From Umbilicaria muhlenbergii (Eukaryota; Ascomycota; Lecanoromycetes; Umbilicariales; Umbilicariaceae), in contig KK106982.1 in NCBI GenBank assembly GCA_000611775.1, positions 4,100,996 to 4,164,995 of the forward strand: a stretch of 64,000 nt of DNA, written 5' to 3'. The notes below the pieces were generated by a model, which was given only the letters and a program-made list of their open reading frames with translations, was not told the origin of the DNA and did not search any database. Both the position numbers and the translations under genes were made by a program. Below are positions 22,081 through 33,459 of the stretch, piece by piece (position 1 is the first letter of the stretch; each line of letters starts with the position of its first letter).

Positions 22081-22842
22081 CTAAGCGTCGAGTCCGAGCA
22101 AGGAAAGTCCAGCTTGGAGTTTGTCCTTAGTAAGTGGCTTGGTTAGACAGTCAGCTGCCATATCGATGGTGGAAATGTAAGATAAGTCGATAAGGCCGTC
22201 TTCTAAGGCTTCCCTTACGTAGTGGTACTGCACATCGATATGCTTCGTCCGGGTGTGAAATTCGGGGTTTTTGACGAGGCGTATGCTCGACTGGTTGTCT
22301 CCATATAATTGCACTGATTTGTGGTTTAAAAACCTCTTCAAATTGGCTCCTTTGAGCCACTCAGTAATCCAAGCCGCTGTCTTAGCGGCGCTGCATAATC
22401 CAACGTATTCAGCCTCCGTGGTTGACGTGGAAGTGGTCTTCTGCTTCTTGCTAGACCATGATATGGCTCCCCCAGCCAGAGTAAAGACGTGTCCGTGGGT
22501 GGATTTGCGGTCCAAAGTGTCTCCGGCGTAGTCCGAGTCCGAATACCCAAAAACACCCATAGGTTTAGCCCCTGAATAGGTAATTTTCATGTTTTTCGTC
22601 CCTTGCAGGTAACGAAACACTCGCTGGAGGCCTGCTCGATGTCGGGCAGTGGGGGAGTGGCAAAACTGACTAAATTTGCCCACAGCGAAGGCCAAATCTG
22701 GGCGAGTAGCAGTCATGGCGTACATAAGGCTTCCAACCGCCTTTTGGTATTCCAATTGGTCCGCCATTGGCTCGCCGTCTAAGGCCGGTTTTATGTATTC
22801 GTAGCCGTCAATTGGTGTATAAACGGCCTTCGAATTCTCCAT
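22081..22842 (-). mobile_element. RT C-terminal and RNase H frame of Copia-B
   Basis: A 253-residue open stretch. It contains LEYQKAVGSLMYAMTATRPD (end of RT), the RNase H segment with YSDSDYAGD and TSTTEAEYVGL, and the closing TKHIDVQYHYVRE. These are standard Copia signatures. Confidence 0.9.
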
Positions 22843-23667
22843 AGAGAACTCCTTAAGAACCTTGCTTGTATAAGCATATTGGTCAATCGTAAGGGTTCGA
22901 TTTTTTAGATTTCATCGAATTTGGATTCCTAAGCAGACGTTTGCCTCGCCCAAATCCTTCATATTGTACGTCTTTCGGAGCTCCGTTTTGACGTCCAGAA
23001 TTGCCTTAAGTTCCTTCAAGAAAATAAGCAGGTCGTAGACGTAAAGGGCAATAATTACCCCTGAATTCTGATTTAAAAAAACGGAATTGTCTCCTGAAAG
23101 CCTCGTAAATCCGAGGGACGTTAAAGTGGCTCAGAAGGTGTTATTACAAACCCGTACAGACTGCTTTAAGCCGTATAAGCCCTTGATTAGTAGACAGGCC
23201 ATTCTTTTAGACCGGTCATAGGGCAAACCCTCTGAGGGCTACATATAGATTTCTTCTTCGAGCTCGCCGGCGAGGTATGCGCTGACGACGTACATTTGGT
23301 GTATATGCAGGTCTTAATACGCTGCAATAGCCAGGAGCATGCGGAGAGAGTTGAAACGTAGGGTTGAGGCAAAGGTTTCTTCGTAGTACACCTCATATTG
23401 CTGGGAAAATCCTCTAGCAACCAGGCGGGCTTTGAAACGCTCAATTAGGCCGCTCAGAGTGTACTTTACCTTAAATACCCATTTAGAACTGATTGGTTGA
23501 CGCCCCTTAGGCAGTTCAACCAGTTCCCATGTGCCGTTGGCCGCCAGCGAATTTAATTCTTCGTCTATGGCTTGGGTCCATTGACGGCGGTGAGTAGGGC
23601 TTCGGACTGCTTCCTTGTAGGTGGAAGGCTCGTGGACCTGCTCCTGAATAGCCATATTGGACATATA

Positions 23668-24567
23668 TCATGTATTCGGCTTCGATAATCGACCACTTCG
23701 AGTATATAATGGCGTTGAACTCAGTGGCCGGCCTGAAATTCTTTCTTGCTCCTCCGGATTTTCAGCAGCTGGTCCAGGTGCCAAATGTATGGTTCCGGAG
23801 GCTTCTTCAGAGCCAGAAGAATCTTCCTCATTTTCCTCAGCTTGGTCCGAATGTGTATCGTTATCGTTCGAATTTTCTTCGAAATTTCCGGTTTGATTTT
23901 CGGGCCCCTGAAACAACGTCGGAAGCTCCGATAAATCTCCCACTGCTCCAGTGGGCTCAGGGCCTGAAGGTAATGCTCCCCCACTTTCATTGCGCCTCTG
24001 AGCAAGCTCCTGAGGCGTCAAGACCAGTGTGTCGTCGTCGTCAATGATGTCAGGGTCGATAGGGTTTTCCCAGCCATCCTTATAAAGGCTTGAATTTGCC
24101 AACAAACTTCCTCCTTTCTCTTTCTCAAGGAAGAGAACATGGGTATGGATTTCTACCAGGTTTTTCAAAGGATTCCAGACCCGAAATTGCTGATTGCTCT
24201 TGCAATAACCAACGAAAACCCCCTTATAAGAGGTGTCTTCCAATTTCGCCCGTTTTTCCTTTGGTATGTGGCAATGGACGACGCACCCAAATGGTCGTAG
24301 ATGTCCAACGGAGGGTTTAGACCCTGTATATAATTCGTATGAGGTCTTTGCCCCATGGTTACCCCCCAATGGGAGTCGATTTCGTAGGTAGGCGGCGGTT
24401 TTGGCGGCTTCACCCCAAAATTCTGGTGGCAATTGGGAGTCATAAAGCATGCTCCGAATGGCCTCTGTAATCATACGGTTTAGGCGTTCAGCGTAACCGT
24501 TTTGTTCCGGTGTATATGAGGTGGTAAATTCGAATTCTACCCCCTTAGGCGTCCAAATGCTGGCCAA
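23668..24567 (-). mobile_element. integrase C-terminal and linker frame of Copia-B
   Basis: A 299-residue open stretch with TSYTPEQNGYAERLNRMITE (end of the integrase core, with the catalytic Glu region), the GKPS-like SKPSVGHLRPFGCVVHCHIP segment, then an acidic Ser/Glu-rich linker towards RT. Confidence 0.9.
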
Positions 24568-25922
24568 TTTGCCATATTCTCCGCCATTATCACATAGAAA
24601 GACCAGGAGCTTCTTTCCGGTTTCTTTCTCTGCCTTTAGCTTACATATTTCAAACGTTGCATAAAGATCCGTCCTCGCCTGGAGTAGGTAAACATCACCA
24701 TAACGGGAATATTCGTCTGAAAATGTAGCGAAATATCGGTTTCCACCTAGACTATCAATCTGGTATGGTCCCCAAATGTCTGAAAAGACTCATTCCAAAG
24801 GCTTTTGAGCTCTTGATATCAAAGCCTTGTTCTGTACCCGTATCATTTTACTGTGTAGACATGCCGAGCAGTCCTTTTCCGCTTCGGCAGGGCGTAAATC
24901 GCGGGTTATACCCTCCACACATGATTTTAGGCGTTGCAGGCGATATGCCCCTGCATGGCTGAACCTCTGATGCCACTTCCAGTACTCGGTTTGTGACTGG
25001 TTCAAAATTTTGGAAGTTTCCGGGGTAATTGGCCCCAAAACCTCCCCCGGGGCAGGGGCTCCATATGAGCCACCCGCCTGCTCTGGACCTGCTCCCACTG
25101 GCTCCGGAGTGAGCCCTAATATAGGCGGTGCTCCCCCTGCTGTCGCTGGAGCGGCCAGGCCGTTCGTCGATTTTTGGTAGGTCTGGACCTTAAAGGCCAC
25201 TTTCCCGTTTGTCGATTTCAGTATATAAACTGAACCGTGCTGGCTTGCCGTGGCAATGACGTTTCCTTGGCGCTTAAAAAGCACTCGTTCGAGTCCAAAT
25301 TCCACGGTTATCCCATTCTTACTGGCTGCTCCGATCGACAGCAAATTCCCGTCCAATTCTGGGACGTAAAGGACGTCCTTTAGGGTGAGTATTTTGCCCC
25401 CAAAAGAAACTTCCGCCTTGCCAATTCCAGTCGCCTTTATCAAATTTCCATTGGCCAAGCAAACGTCCGTAGAGTAATCCTGAATTTCGGTGAAAAAGCT
25501 CCTATCCGGGGTCATATGATGACTTGCTCCGGAGTCGACTATCCAGCAGCCGGGGGGTAATTCCAGGCTGGCTATGGCTTCCATGGCCGACGCTCTCCAC
25601 GCCCTGCCGTCGTCGCTGGGTTCGTGGTCCTGGTTGTTCGATTTTTTCGAAGTTTCTGACCCCCCTGAACTTTCGGAGGCTTGCCTTGCATTGGCCTTCG
25701 ATTTCGGGGGTGGTTTAACACCATTCGGGGGTAATTCTTCCCCGTCTTTCGTATGAGTAGCGTAGCAGTTCGCGGCGAAATGTCCCTTTTTCTGGCACCG
25801 AAAGCAGGTTTTCCCCCGTTTGCTGTCCTTGTCGTCCTTGCTGAATGACTGCTGGCTCCCTGTCTGGCTTCCTGCCTTGGCGGCATTGGCGGTGGCGTTC
25901 TTGGCCGCCTTATTCATCATGG

Positions 25923-27134
25923 GTGAGAGGGCCGATGATGCAGTTCTGGCTTTCCATTTGAGGTGCTATCCTTCCATCTGGTTCCAGGTACATAACAAGG
26001 GAGATGGCGCCAAGCGGCTGCCGGCATGGCCGTGTAGCTCACATTCGAGAAAGAAAAATGACATCGTCTTCAACAGGCAGCGGCCATTCGATTGGGACTA
26101 TTGGATTCAGTATAGTTATGTCCGGGCAGACGTTGGTGTTGAGGTGAAGATTGACATCCGAAGATCTTTCTACACACGTCTTCATCTTCCAGCGAAGACT
26201 CCCAATTAGGCTTAGCGCAGCCTGGGGAGAGAGAGCTCCAACTCCACAATTGCGCATGTCGGTCCGCACAAGCCCTGAGCCCTACGATGCCTGCTTGGGC
26301 GTCATGCCCCACCGAGTAGTTGACCGCAAGGACACTCTTATACGCCTGTCGCCCTAGGATATAAGAGCGTCTTTGGGCTTCAAGCAATCGTGGTGACCCA
26401 GCAGTTCGCCGTGTTCCGACAGGTCCACGGATCCCGAAGTCTGCGGCGCATGACATGATGGCTTCCATAATGACTTGTTTGGCAAGCACCTGCAGCCTTG
26501 GTGAATGCTGGCCTCACCGAGCTGGTACTTAGTGCCTCCTCAACCAACCTCGTACTTAGTAATGGGACTTGACTTTCCTTCCATGGAACTCGGCAGACGT
26601 GCCGCCCAAGGGGACCTTTTGGCTGAAATGGCCGGACTTTGGCATGGAGGCGTCAAGGTTGAGATAATCGCCCCTTAAGATGCCATGGATGCGATCTGCT
26701 GTGTGAGAGACTGAGAATCTGCCCCGGCTATCTGCAAGTGTATCTCTTTTGTTGGCCTAGTATCCCATGTCCCCCAAGCTCTCATTTAACCTAGTGCGGT
26801 CCATTGACGAGATCTGATATAAACACTTCTGTGTACCCCGGTTATCTTCAATAGCAAGTCCATGTCTATTACTGGAAAGGATTCTATACGGAAGAATAAT
26901 AGACAGACTGTACGATCTCTTGTTAGCTCAAGTCGCCGTGGCCTTCCTTGGTGTATTCATTACTCGTCCACTACACAACTATGGCCGAGACCCCAAAGGC
27001 CTTCGTCGATCTCCCAGCGTAGCTACAGCCTTCCTAACGAACGCATGGGAACCCCTTCACTGCCCATTCCATACCCGAACACTGGCCATACATGATGCTC
27101 ACATGAAGTATAGCAAGATCGTTTGAGTCACAAC
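25923..27134. other. no supported gene between truncated Copia-B and solo LTR
   Basis: The plus strand has a protein-like open stretch up to 26209 (with RPFDWDYWIQYSYVRADVG) and the minus strand has overlapping frames, but no start, splice pattern or family supports either. The left border is the truncation point of Copia-B gag. Base composition is normal. Confidence 0.4.
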
Positions 27135-27401
27135 TGTTGCAATGGGGCGATATAGAGGCCAAATAGATGTATTATATCTAGCTAAATACCGCTCCAATTG
27201 ATATAAATGAACGTGTAGAAGCAAGCAGTCTTCGTAGAAATCAGGGCACATTAAATAACCCCCCATATCGGCTTTCTCGGTGCTCGCCTACATTGACCGA
27301 GCGCCTATAGTCGGGCCGAGCGCATGTAGGCATGATGCCTGCTACGGGCATATATTGGCTGCTGCAGGGCGGGGCGGACGAACGATTTTCCACATGCAAC
27401 A
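27135..27401 (-). repeat. solo LTR of Copia-B
   Basis: A complete 267-bp LTR, apparently identical to 21500-21766, without primer site or polypurine tract beside it. The flanking 5-mers (ACAAC and ACTGC) do not match, so no target duplication is evident. It ends 463 bp before the start codon of the DHA2 transporter. Confidence 0.85.
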
Positions 27402-27864
27402 ACTGCTGTTGCTGCCGTCGCCCCTGCTGGATCAAGTATTCGGCCTTGGATGGCCCATTGAGTGTCATCATAGAGGTGTATTGCGCGATTTCAAGTTGGT
27501 AGAGCAGGCCTCGTTCTAACCATGTCTGCGGTCACAGATCATCTACTCAATGTAGAAAATATTTCACGATACAAGGTACTCGGCAGTCATGGTACTCCTC
27601 AGTACTGTTTCTACCGGGGAAGAGGGGGGACGGCCGTCTCTGAAGTGGTGCGTGGTGGCGTGGTGGCTTGGGTGGTTTATGGGCTCGGGTACGGGTATGC
27701 GCAGGCGCGGTGTCACAATCAACGATCGCACCTTTGCAGCCTCATACTTATCCCTTATCACCTTTTTCTCGCTCCCAAGCTGCCGTTAGAGACAAACCAC
27801 AAGAAGAACCATCATCGTCCTTCCACTATCACACGATTGGGCATACTCATCCGCTAAGTATCAA

Positions 27865-29870
27865 ATGCCAGAAAATGGCAGAAGTCAGACTGAGCGGACA
27901 GCTTTGCTGCGGACTCAATCTTCGACAATTGAGCCTCAGATAGAGATCGATGCCTGTCAGATAGATGACAATGCAACAGATCAATCAGTCACAGCTTTGC
28001 GCGGCACTGCAATCTTCCTGTCCCTATTAATTCTGGTCTTTCTGCAAGGTACTGTCTTGCTGCACAAACCGCACATCGAGGCTGACCGGAATTGTAGCGG
28101 CAAACACATCTCTTATGACCACAATGCAGTCTGTTATTGCGCGCGATCTTGATGCCTACTCCAGTACCAGTTGGTTTGCGTCTGCATATCTTGTAAGCGT
28201 GCTTGGGGTGGCATCATATATTTTGAGGACCATACTAATTAGGTGCTTGTGTAGATTCCTATGTCCTCGTTAACGCCTGTTACTGGTCACCTTACCCAGC
28301 TCTTCTCTCCTCGTCAAATAATCCACGTTTCGACAGTCGTTTTCTCTCTGGGACATTTGATGACTTCACAAGCACCCGAGTTTTGGACGTTCTTGGCAGG
28401 CCGAGCAATCGCCGGCGCTGGGGCGGCAGGCATACTTGCCGTGAGCATAGTGCTGGCGCTAGAGTTGGGCGGGAATAAGAGGAGGGGCTTGTGCATTGGG
28501 TTGATAAATGGTGGGTTTTCCCTTGGAATGTCACTCGGAGCTGTAGTGGCTGGTGGCCTGGTGCCACATATAGGCTGGGTGAGCTCCTCCCAAAAAGTGC
28601 GGCGTAAAGAATATTACGGCCTGTTAATGCAAGGCAGAGAGCGCTGTTCTCCATACAGGTAACACTGACTGTTTTCGGAGGCACATGTTTGTTCTTCAGT
28701 ATACCAGAATCGTTGAAACACTGCAAGAATGATACAGGTACGCAGACAGTTCTAGACAAACTGATCAGGATTGACTATATGGGAGCTTTAACACTTGTAA
28801 GTACGGCCATCACTGCCTGCTCTCCCATCTACTAGTTTAGGCTCACAGTACTATCACTTAGGTATCTTTCATAGTCGTACTACTTGTTATTCTGTCATTG
28901 CCTATGATCTCCGTTGTTATGTTCATATTCCTCGTTCATCTCTTAGCGATTTTCATTGCCGTAGAATCATGTATCGCGTCTGAGCCGGTCATACCAATCA
29001 CATTGCTAAAGAGCCGCGGGGCGCTCCTCACGTGCCTTGCCACTTTGGGCGTTCAAACGTCTCGCTGGATAGTTATCTTCTACACTCCGATTTATACCAT
29101 TGCCGTCCGTGGCTGGTCCCCTGCAGGCGCAGGCTCAATCCTCGTTCCCACCAACGCTGGGTTTGCTGTTGGTGGCCTTGTTGTAGGCTTTATACATATC
29201 CGGCGAAAAGGCTCTTTTTACCTGTATGTTGCCTCATGAGCATCACTCACTTTACAAGCTGATCTGATCTTGCCACAGAGCTTCAATAGCAACTTATGTT
29301 ATCTTTTCCATCACTCTTATCTTCCTCGCTCACTTCAGCACATCATCCTCCCCCGCCTGGCTGTACATCATGTTTACATTTGTGAATGGATTTGTCACTG
29401 GCGCTGGGGTTAACTACACCCTTGCGCATATACTTCACCTCACGCCTACCAACACGAATCTCATCATCACCTCGGTCGTAGCCACTTTCCGTGGTCTGGC
29501 AGGCAGTTTTGGGTCTGCAGTAGGCGGAGGTGTTTTCTCAAGGTTGCTCCGTTTATCCCTTGAGAGGGGGTTTGAGGCCAGTGGAGGCTTGGGAAAGGCG
29601 AGACAGGAGTTGATAAGAAAATTATTGGGCAGTCCGGCTACGGTGTGGGAATTGGATGGTGTGGAGAAGTCTGTTGCGGTTAAGGGGTACGCTGATGCTG
29701 TTAAAGGAGTTCTAATCGCGGCCAGTGTGCTAGCAGCCACAATGGTAGCAGTGCAGGCGGGGACGGGATGGCGGCCTTTACAAGAGGAGATGCTGGTAAA
29801 GAGAATAGAAGATGAATCGGGAAGTAATCAGGCTAATAATGAACAGATACCAATTGCGCATAGTTTATAG
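27865..29870 (+). CDS. DHA2-family MFS transporter (14 TM), drug or basic amino acid
   Basis: Six exons, 27865-28048, 28098-28192, 28255-28578, 28638-28796, 28862-29223 and 29279-29870, give 571 residues, the usual DHA2 length. All five introns are 49-65 bp with GT..AG ends, and all phases agree. Family marks are TSWFASAYL..SLTPVTGHLTQLFSPRQ (TM2 to motif A region), GRAIAGAGAAGI (DHA2 motif B/C region near TM4-5), RIDYMGALTL before TM7, PVIPITLLKSR before TM9, and NTNLIITSVVATFRGLAGSFGSAVGG near the C-terminus. The N-terminal 45 residues are cytosolic. Similarity in memory is to fungal fnx/VBA vacuolar basic amino acid permeases and toxin efflux pumps; the substrate cannot be told. No biosynthetic gene cluster surrounds it. 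The central loop between TM7 and TM8 is short compared with relatives, so one more small intron or an altered segment near 28870-28960 is possible. Confidence 0.88.
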
Positions 29871-30062
29871 AGTTGCAGCTACTTTACTACTTTCACCTAT
29901 GCTCAAGTTTGATGTAAAATGCATTTGTGTGAAGTTAGACTCATCCCTTTTCACTCAGCTTCATGAACCGCAAAGCTGTATTTGAGAATAAGCAATCAAA
30001 GGAAGTATCTCACTGTAGTTGTATTGTTTAGCAAGATCTGTGTTGCATTTTCGCAGTGGCCT
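29871..30062. other. intergenic, convergent 3' ends
   Basis: A short spacer between the plus-strand transporter and the minus-strand broken gene. No feature was recognised. Confidence 0.4.
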
Positions 30063-30977
30063 TTAGTGATTTGGCACAACGTCTATATATATACGGATCA
30101 CTCCCTTGTAGGAAATGCAACTCCAGTCAATCCGTTGAAGTATGTGACCTAGAGACGAGACAAACTGAACCTTGACACCGGCCACGTTTGAGAGAATGTT
30201 GTAGTTGAGGCAGTTGACGGAAAGTTGATCAGAAGTAATGCCCTCAGCCTGTAAATTGTCTTGATTCGCCAAAGGTGCTGGAAGCAGTGGGCCAAAATGC
30301 TTTATAAGTTGATGCACCAGCAAATTGGCAACCACACGGAGTTCATTCGTATAGGTCGCTAGTATAATTGACCGCATTACGTCCCCACGATTGTCGATCG
30401 GCCGGACAACACATATGCGTGCTGGTGTGAAGGGATATCCTAGCTCGAAGAGCATGGTAAGCCATCCTAATGCAGCAAGTATCAATTGCAGTAAAGAGTC
30501 ATCTGCACTTGCTCTCTGTGACACCACTCTTTGCGCGAACAACCTCTCCGAAATGGTGTGCAATGTTGGTTTTTCAACCGCTGACAACGAAATGGCGACA
30601 ACTGTCAAGAACTAATATTGCTTGGCACTAGGGTATGTATCATGAGAGGCGTTGGTGACACACAGTACAGTCTCCCATGCGGCAAGAGTCTTCTCAAGAT
30701 GAGAAGCCAGAAATGTAAGATACCAATCAATATCTTCGGGTGCAAATTGCTCGATTGCCGGTGTTCCCCTGACTTTACGTCGATTGGTGATGGCATCTAT
30801 GAATGCCCTTCGAGAAGCTGCAACGGCAAGCTCTAATCATGGACCTGATGAGTACTGTGATGTTGCTGAGGAATCTTAAAGTCACTGACTATTTATTGCC
30901 TGTAGAGGAATTGAGCCTTCCTCAGCTTCTCCAAGGAGCTCCCGCTTGCGCGTGCGACCCCAACTGAAGGGTGCCAT
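30063..30977 (-). pseudogene. broken conserved fungal protein of unknown function
   Basis: The likely start is 30977 (MAPFSWGRTRKRELL). The main part, from about 30830, reads SRRAFIDAITNRRKVRGTPA, IEQFAPEDIDWYLTFLASHL, then, in the same frame after one TAG at 30608-30610, PTLHTISERLFAQRVVSQRAS, DDSLLQLILAALGWLTMLFE and DNRGDVMRSIILATYTNELR. The frame continues to 30063. Between MAPF.. and the main part an intron is needed, but no canonical donor is evident. Composition and conservation-like pattern are those of a real protein, perhaps of a family of lineage-expanded fungal hypotheticals; I cannot name it. The internal stop and missing donor point to a recent pseudogene, although a rare splice could also remove the stop. 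Confidence 0.6.
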
Positions 30978-31745
30978 ATTTCGACTCCACAAGGCACTGG
31001 TTAAACCACGATAGTGGCATGACCGTTCAAACGCAAAGCATTTTGCACTCGTTCAAGTCTGCTTTCGAGATTTGTCTCTATAAACGCTGGAAAGCTTTTG
31101 TTCTCGTCTCAGTTCGATCACTGAACAGTGCACAATGTAAGAGAACAAGCAAATAGCAAACCTAAATATGCCAAAGTAGCAGTCAATCTTGATTCCCCAT
31201 AACTCTGTACAAGCTCGCCTTCATCAGCTCCCTAGATCTAGAATATCATTGTGATCCCTGGACATAATAAGCTTTCAAACAGACGCCTGGGCTTTCTGAG
31301 GAATCCTTACTTATCCTTGAATATCGTGGGAGTACGAAAACCGTTCGTAGTAACAATGTTGAGGCTGTAAACCCCTTCCTCACCCCCTCAAAGTACTCCT
31401 GCAGATGCTGACTCGAGAAGCCTGCGCTTGATAGACTCCCGTTGGCCACAACTCTCCATCCCACAAACTGGGCATCCCTCTCTTAAACCTAGCTTTCAAA
31501 GCGATGTTCATTGATTACCATGATGTCTCTTTCATCCCCCAGTGTCTCGTACGGTAGGAAAACGAGTTCCCTCCATGCCGCCCGACATAAGCACAAGGCT
31601 GGCGAACATGTACTTAGTGGGCTTCGTGGACCTACAGGAACCGTTTTCCTGGCCTAACGATGCCACGCGGTATGACAAATGATGCCGTTTATAGGCTGAT
31701 TTGGCGATTACGTTGCACAGGGCGTATTCTGAGGCCGGCACTTTC
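30978..31745. other. no supported gene
   Basis: It contains short minus-strand frames of protein-like look (31246-31464, 31532-31740) without start or splice support; possibly further decayed gene remnants cut by the solo LTR at 31746. Confidence 0.35.
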
Positions 31746-32006
31746 TGTTGAAATTCGCTGATTCGCCGCCGAGCAGACGTCATTGGGGGAGGGGTTTAGG
31801 GCAGGGGTTCTAGCGGGAAAAGCAGTCACGTCATAGGCGTACGTATGTCTAGGCTTAGTGAAAAGCTCCTAAACATGTATATTAACAGTTCAAAAGCCTC
31901 AAGTTCCTGCTTTCTTCCTCACGTTCATTTTATTCAATTTTGGACCGATATTTAGCTAGTGCAATAATACATTTATTTGGCCTCTAAATAATCGTTCTAT
32001 ACAACA
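31746..32006 (+). repeat. solo LTR of Copia-A with 5-bp target duplication
   Basis: 261 bp, starting TGTTGAAATTCGC and ending ATACAACA, in opposite orientation to the A LTRs in the first 18 kb. The flanks 31741-31745 and 32007-32011 are both CTTTC. An exact 5-bp duplication is standard for Copia and shows a genuine insertion later reduced by LTR-LTR recombination. Confidence 0.92.
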
Positions 32007-32011
32007 CTTTC

Positions 32012-33069
32012 TATCTGTAAATTGCCTTGCAAGAGCACCGGCGGCGGGAGAAGTTTATTTTCTAGGCTGCCATACCTTACATGATGCACTTCTAAGGCGG
32101 GCTTGAACTGATAGCGCAGTCACATCGAGTGGGAAGTAGGGGTCCATTGGCCGGAATCAGTATGTCCGCGTCGCTTGGCTATGCATGAGTAATCAATATC
32201 GGCCTGTCGAATTCCACTGTCGCTGTGAAGGCACGAACACGAGGGGAATTGCCGAGTATGATGCTACGCCCGACACGTTTTAAGGTGCACGAACGATCCA
32301 AGGTTCTTATTGTGCCCCTCAACAGATAAACAGATAATTGTCTTGCTTATTGAGCTAACAAGCGAAGCGATTACTCGTTGCCAGGCTCCTTAAGGCACAA
32401 TTTATCTCCAGTTAATATTTTCGGTTGAGAGCCTGATACCTAGATTAGTCGCAATGGTTCTTTTGTTCGGCCAGATCTGGTTTCGTCCTAGAGGGTGAGC
32501 AAGGCCGCTTTTATTTGACCTTAGGGTGAGCCTTAAGGTGAGCCTCACTGAGCGACTCCCTGAGCAATCCCTACGAGGAGCCTAATCCAGCCGCTATAAT
32601 CCGGCTAAAGTTGCCGATGAAGTTTCACATTGGTTTCAGCAACGTACGCGTCCGGCTGCTACCTAAAGTCCCTCATCAGAGCTTTCTCATTCGCATGCGC
32701 CTCAGTCGGACTGCTACGCCCCGATTGTTACCTAACATTCCTTACGCTATCTGTCAAGGGTATATTCAAAGGTGTGGCGGAAGCTATAGAACATTGCTCA
32801 CAAAGATTCATTACACAAGCAGAACATAGCAAGCGCCTGTTCAACAGGTTCACTGCCAAGGCGCGGCTAACCTTCCTTGCCCCGAACACCAGACCTTTCT
32901 AGCCTCGTGGGTCTACTATTCTTGGCATTCCGTCATTCCGCTGCAACCAATCATAACCTGCCTCCGCAGGTACCAGTCTACAGAGGGCGCTGGAGGTATG
33001 AGGCGGCAAGGGAGACGTTGCCTATCCTGTTTTGGTAAGGACGATTGGCCCTAACCGCGCAGCAAGGTA
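32012..33069. other. no supported gene
   Basis: About 1 kb of mixed composition. There is a local imperfect repetition of GGTGAGCCT (32520-32550). Short plus-strand frames at 32611-32902 have no recognisable domain. Confidence 0.4.
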
Positions 33070-33281
33070 GGCACTCCGGTACATGGTGGAAGTGTTGCTA
33101 GTACGCCAAGGTGTGCAAGGGTGTTAGTGCCATACTGTTTTCACTTGCCACCTTCTGTCGTTATTATTCTACCCCACAGTCAGAAACACATAAAAAGGTT
33201 GAGTTCTGTAGAGCAGCACGGCACTAAGACCCCTGAGGCCTTGGCATACTAGCAGAACTTCCACCATGTACTCGGAGTAGT
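33070..33281. mobile_element. foldback MITE with long terminal inverted repeats
   Basis: The 212-bp element is almost a hairpin. The left arm ACTCCGGTACATGGTGGAAG continues to about 33136; the right arm, reverse-complemented, reads ACTCCGAGTACATGGTGGAAG and matches over about 65 bp, including CTAGTACGCCAAGG against CTAGTATGCCAAGG and GTTAGTGCC against CTTAGTGCC. TA dinucleotides at 33068-33069 and 33282-33283 align as target duplication, suggesting a Tc1/mariner-type transposase. It has no coding capacity. It sits 178 bp upstream of the start codon of the next gene. Confidence 0.75.
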
Positions 33282-33459
33282 TAGACTGAATTGGATGCCA
33301 ACCAGCTGCCATCTGCAGTAAATTGCCTTGCAGGAAGAGTCCAGGCGGGGAATTGCGGCCTAGAAGAACCTTTGAACGAACTCGTGCTCCTTTCTTACTC
33401 TGCTTTCTTTATCATCTTCGCCATCAGCTGTATATCAATAAACTTCAGTTGCCGACGAC

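Larger units (their letters stand above)
21500..25922 (-). mobile_element. Ty1/Copia fossil, family B (5'-truncated)
   Basis: In minus order: end of gag with CCHC knuckle CFRCQKKGHFAANC (about 25780-25822), protease motif DSGASHHMTPD and pre-integrase part (24790-25540), integrase (about 23900-24760), pol linker, RT (22930-23664), RNase H (22081-22842, ending with the HIDVQYHYVREALED motif), polypurine tract and 3' LTR (21500-21766). It is homologous to family A throughout but clearly distinct, and keeps its CpG sites, so it is younger. The gag N-terminus, leader and 5' LTR are missing. It looks broken with a few breaks. Confidence 0.93.

Noticed and set aside
27522-27857. 111-residue frame just before the DHA2 transporter
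   Set aside because: It ends before the transporter start, is in promoter DNA between the solo LTR and the gene, and contains no motif.
28049-28097. Frame disruption in the DHA2 transporter as a sign of a pseudogene
   Set aside because: All apparent breaks coincide with short introns having proper donors and acceptors, and phases join to a full-length 571-residue protein.
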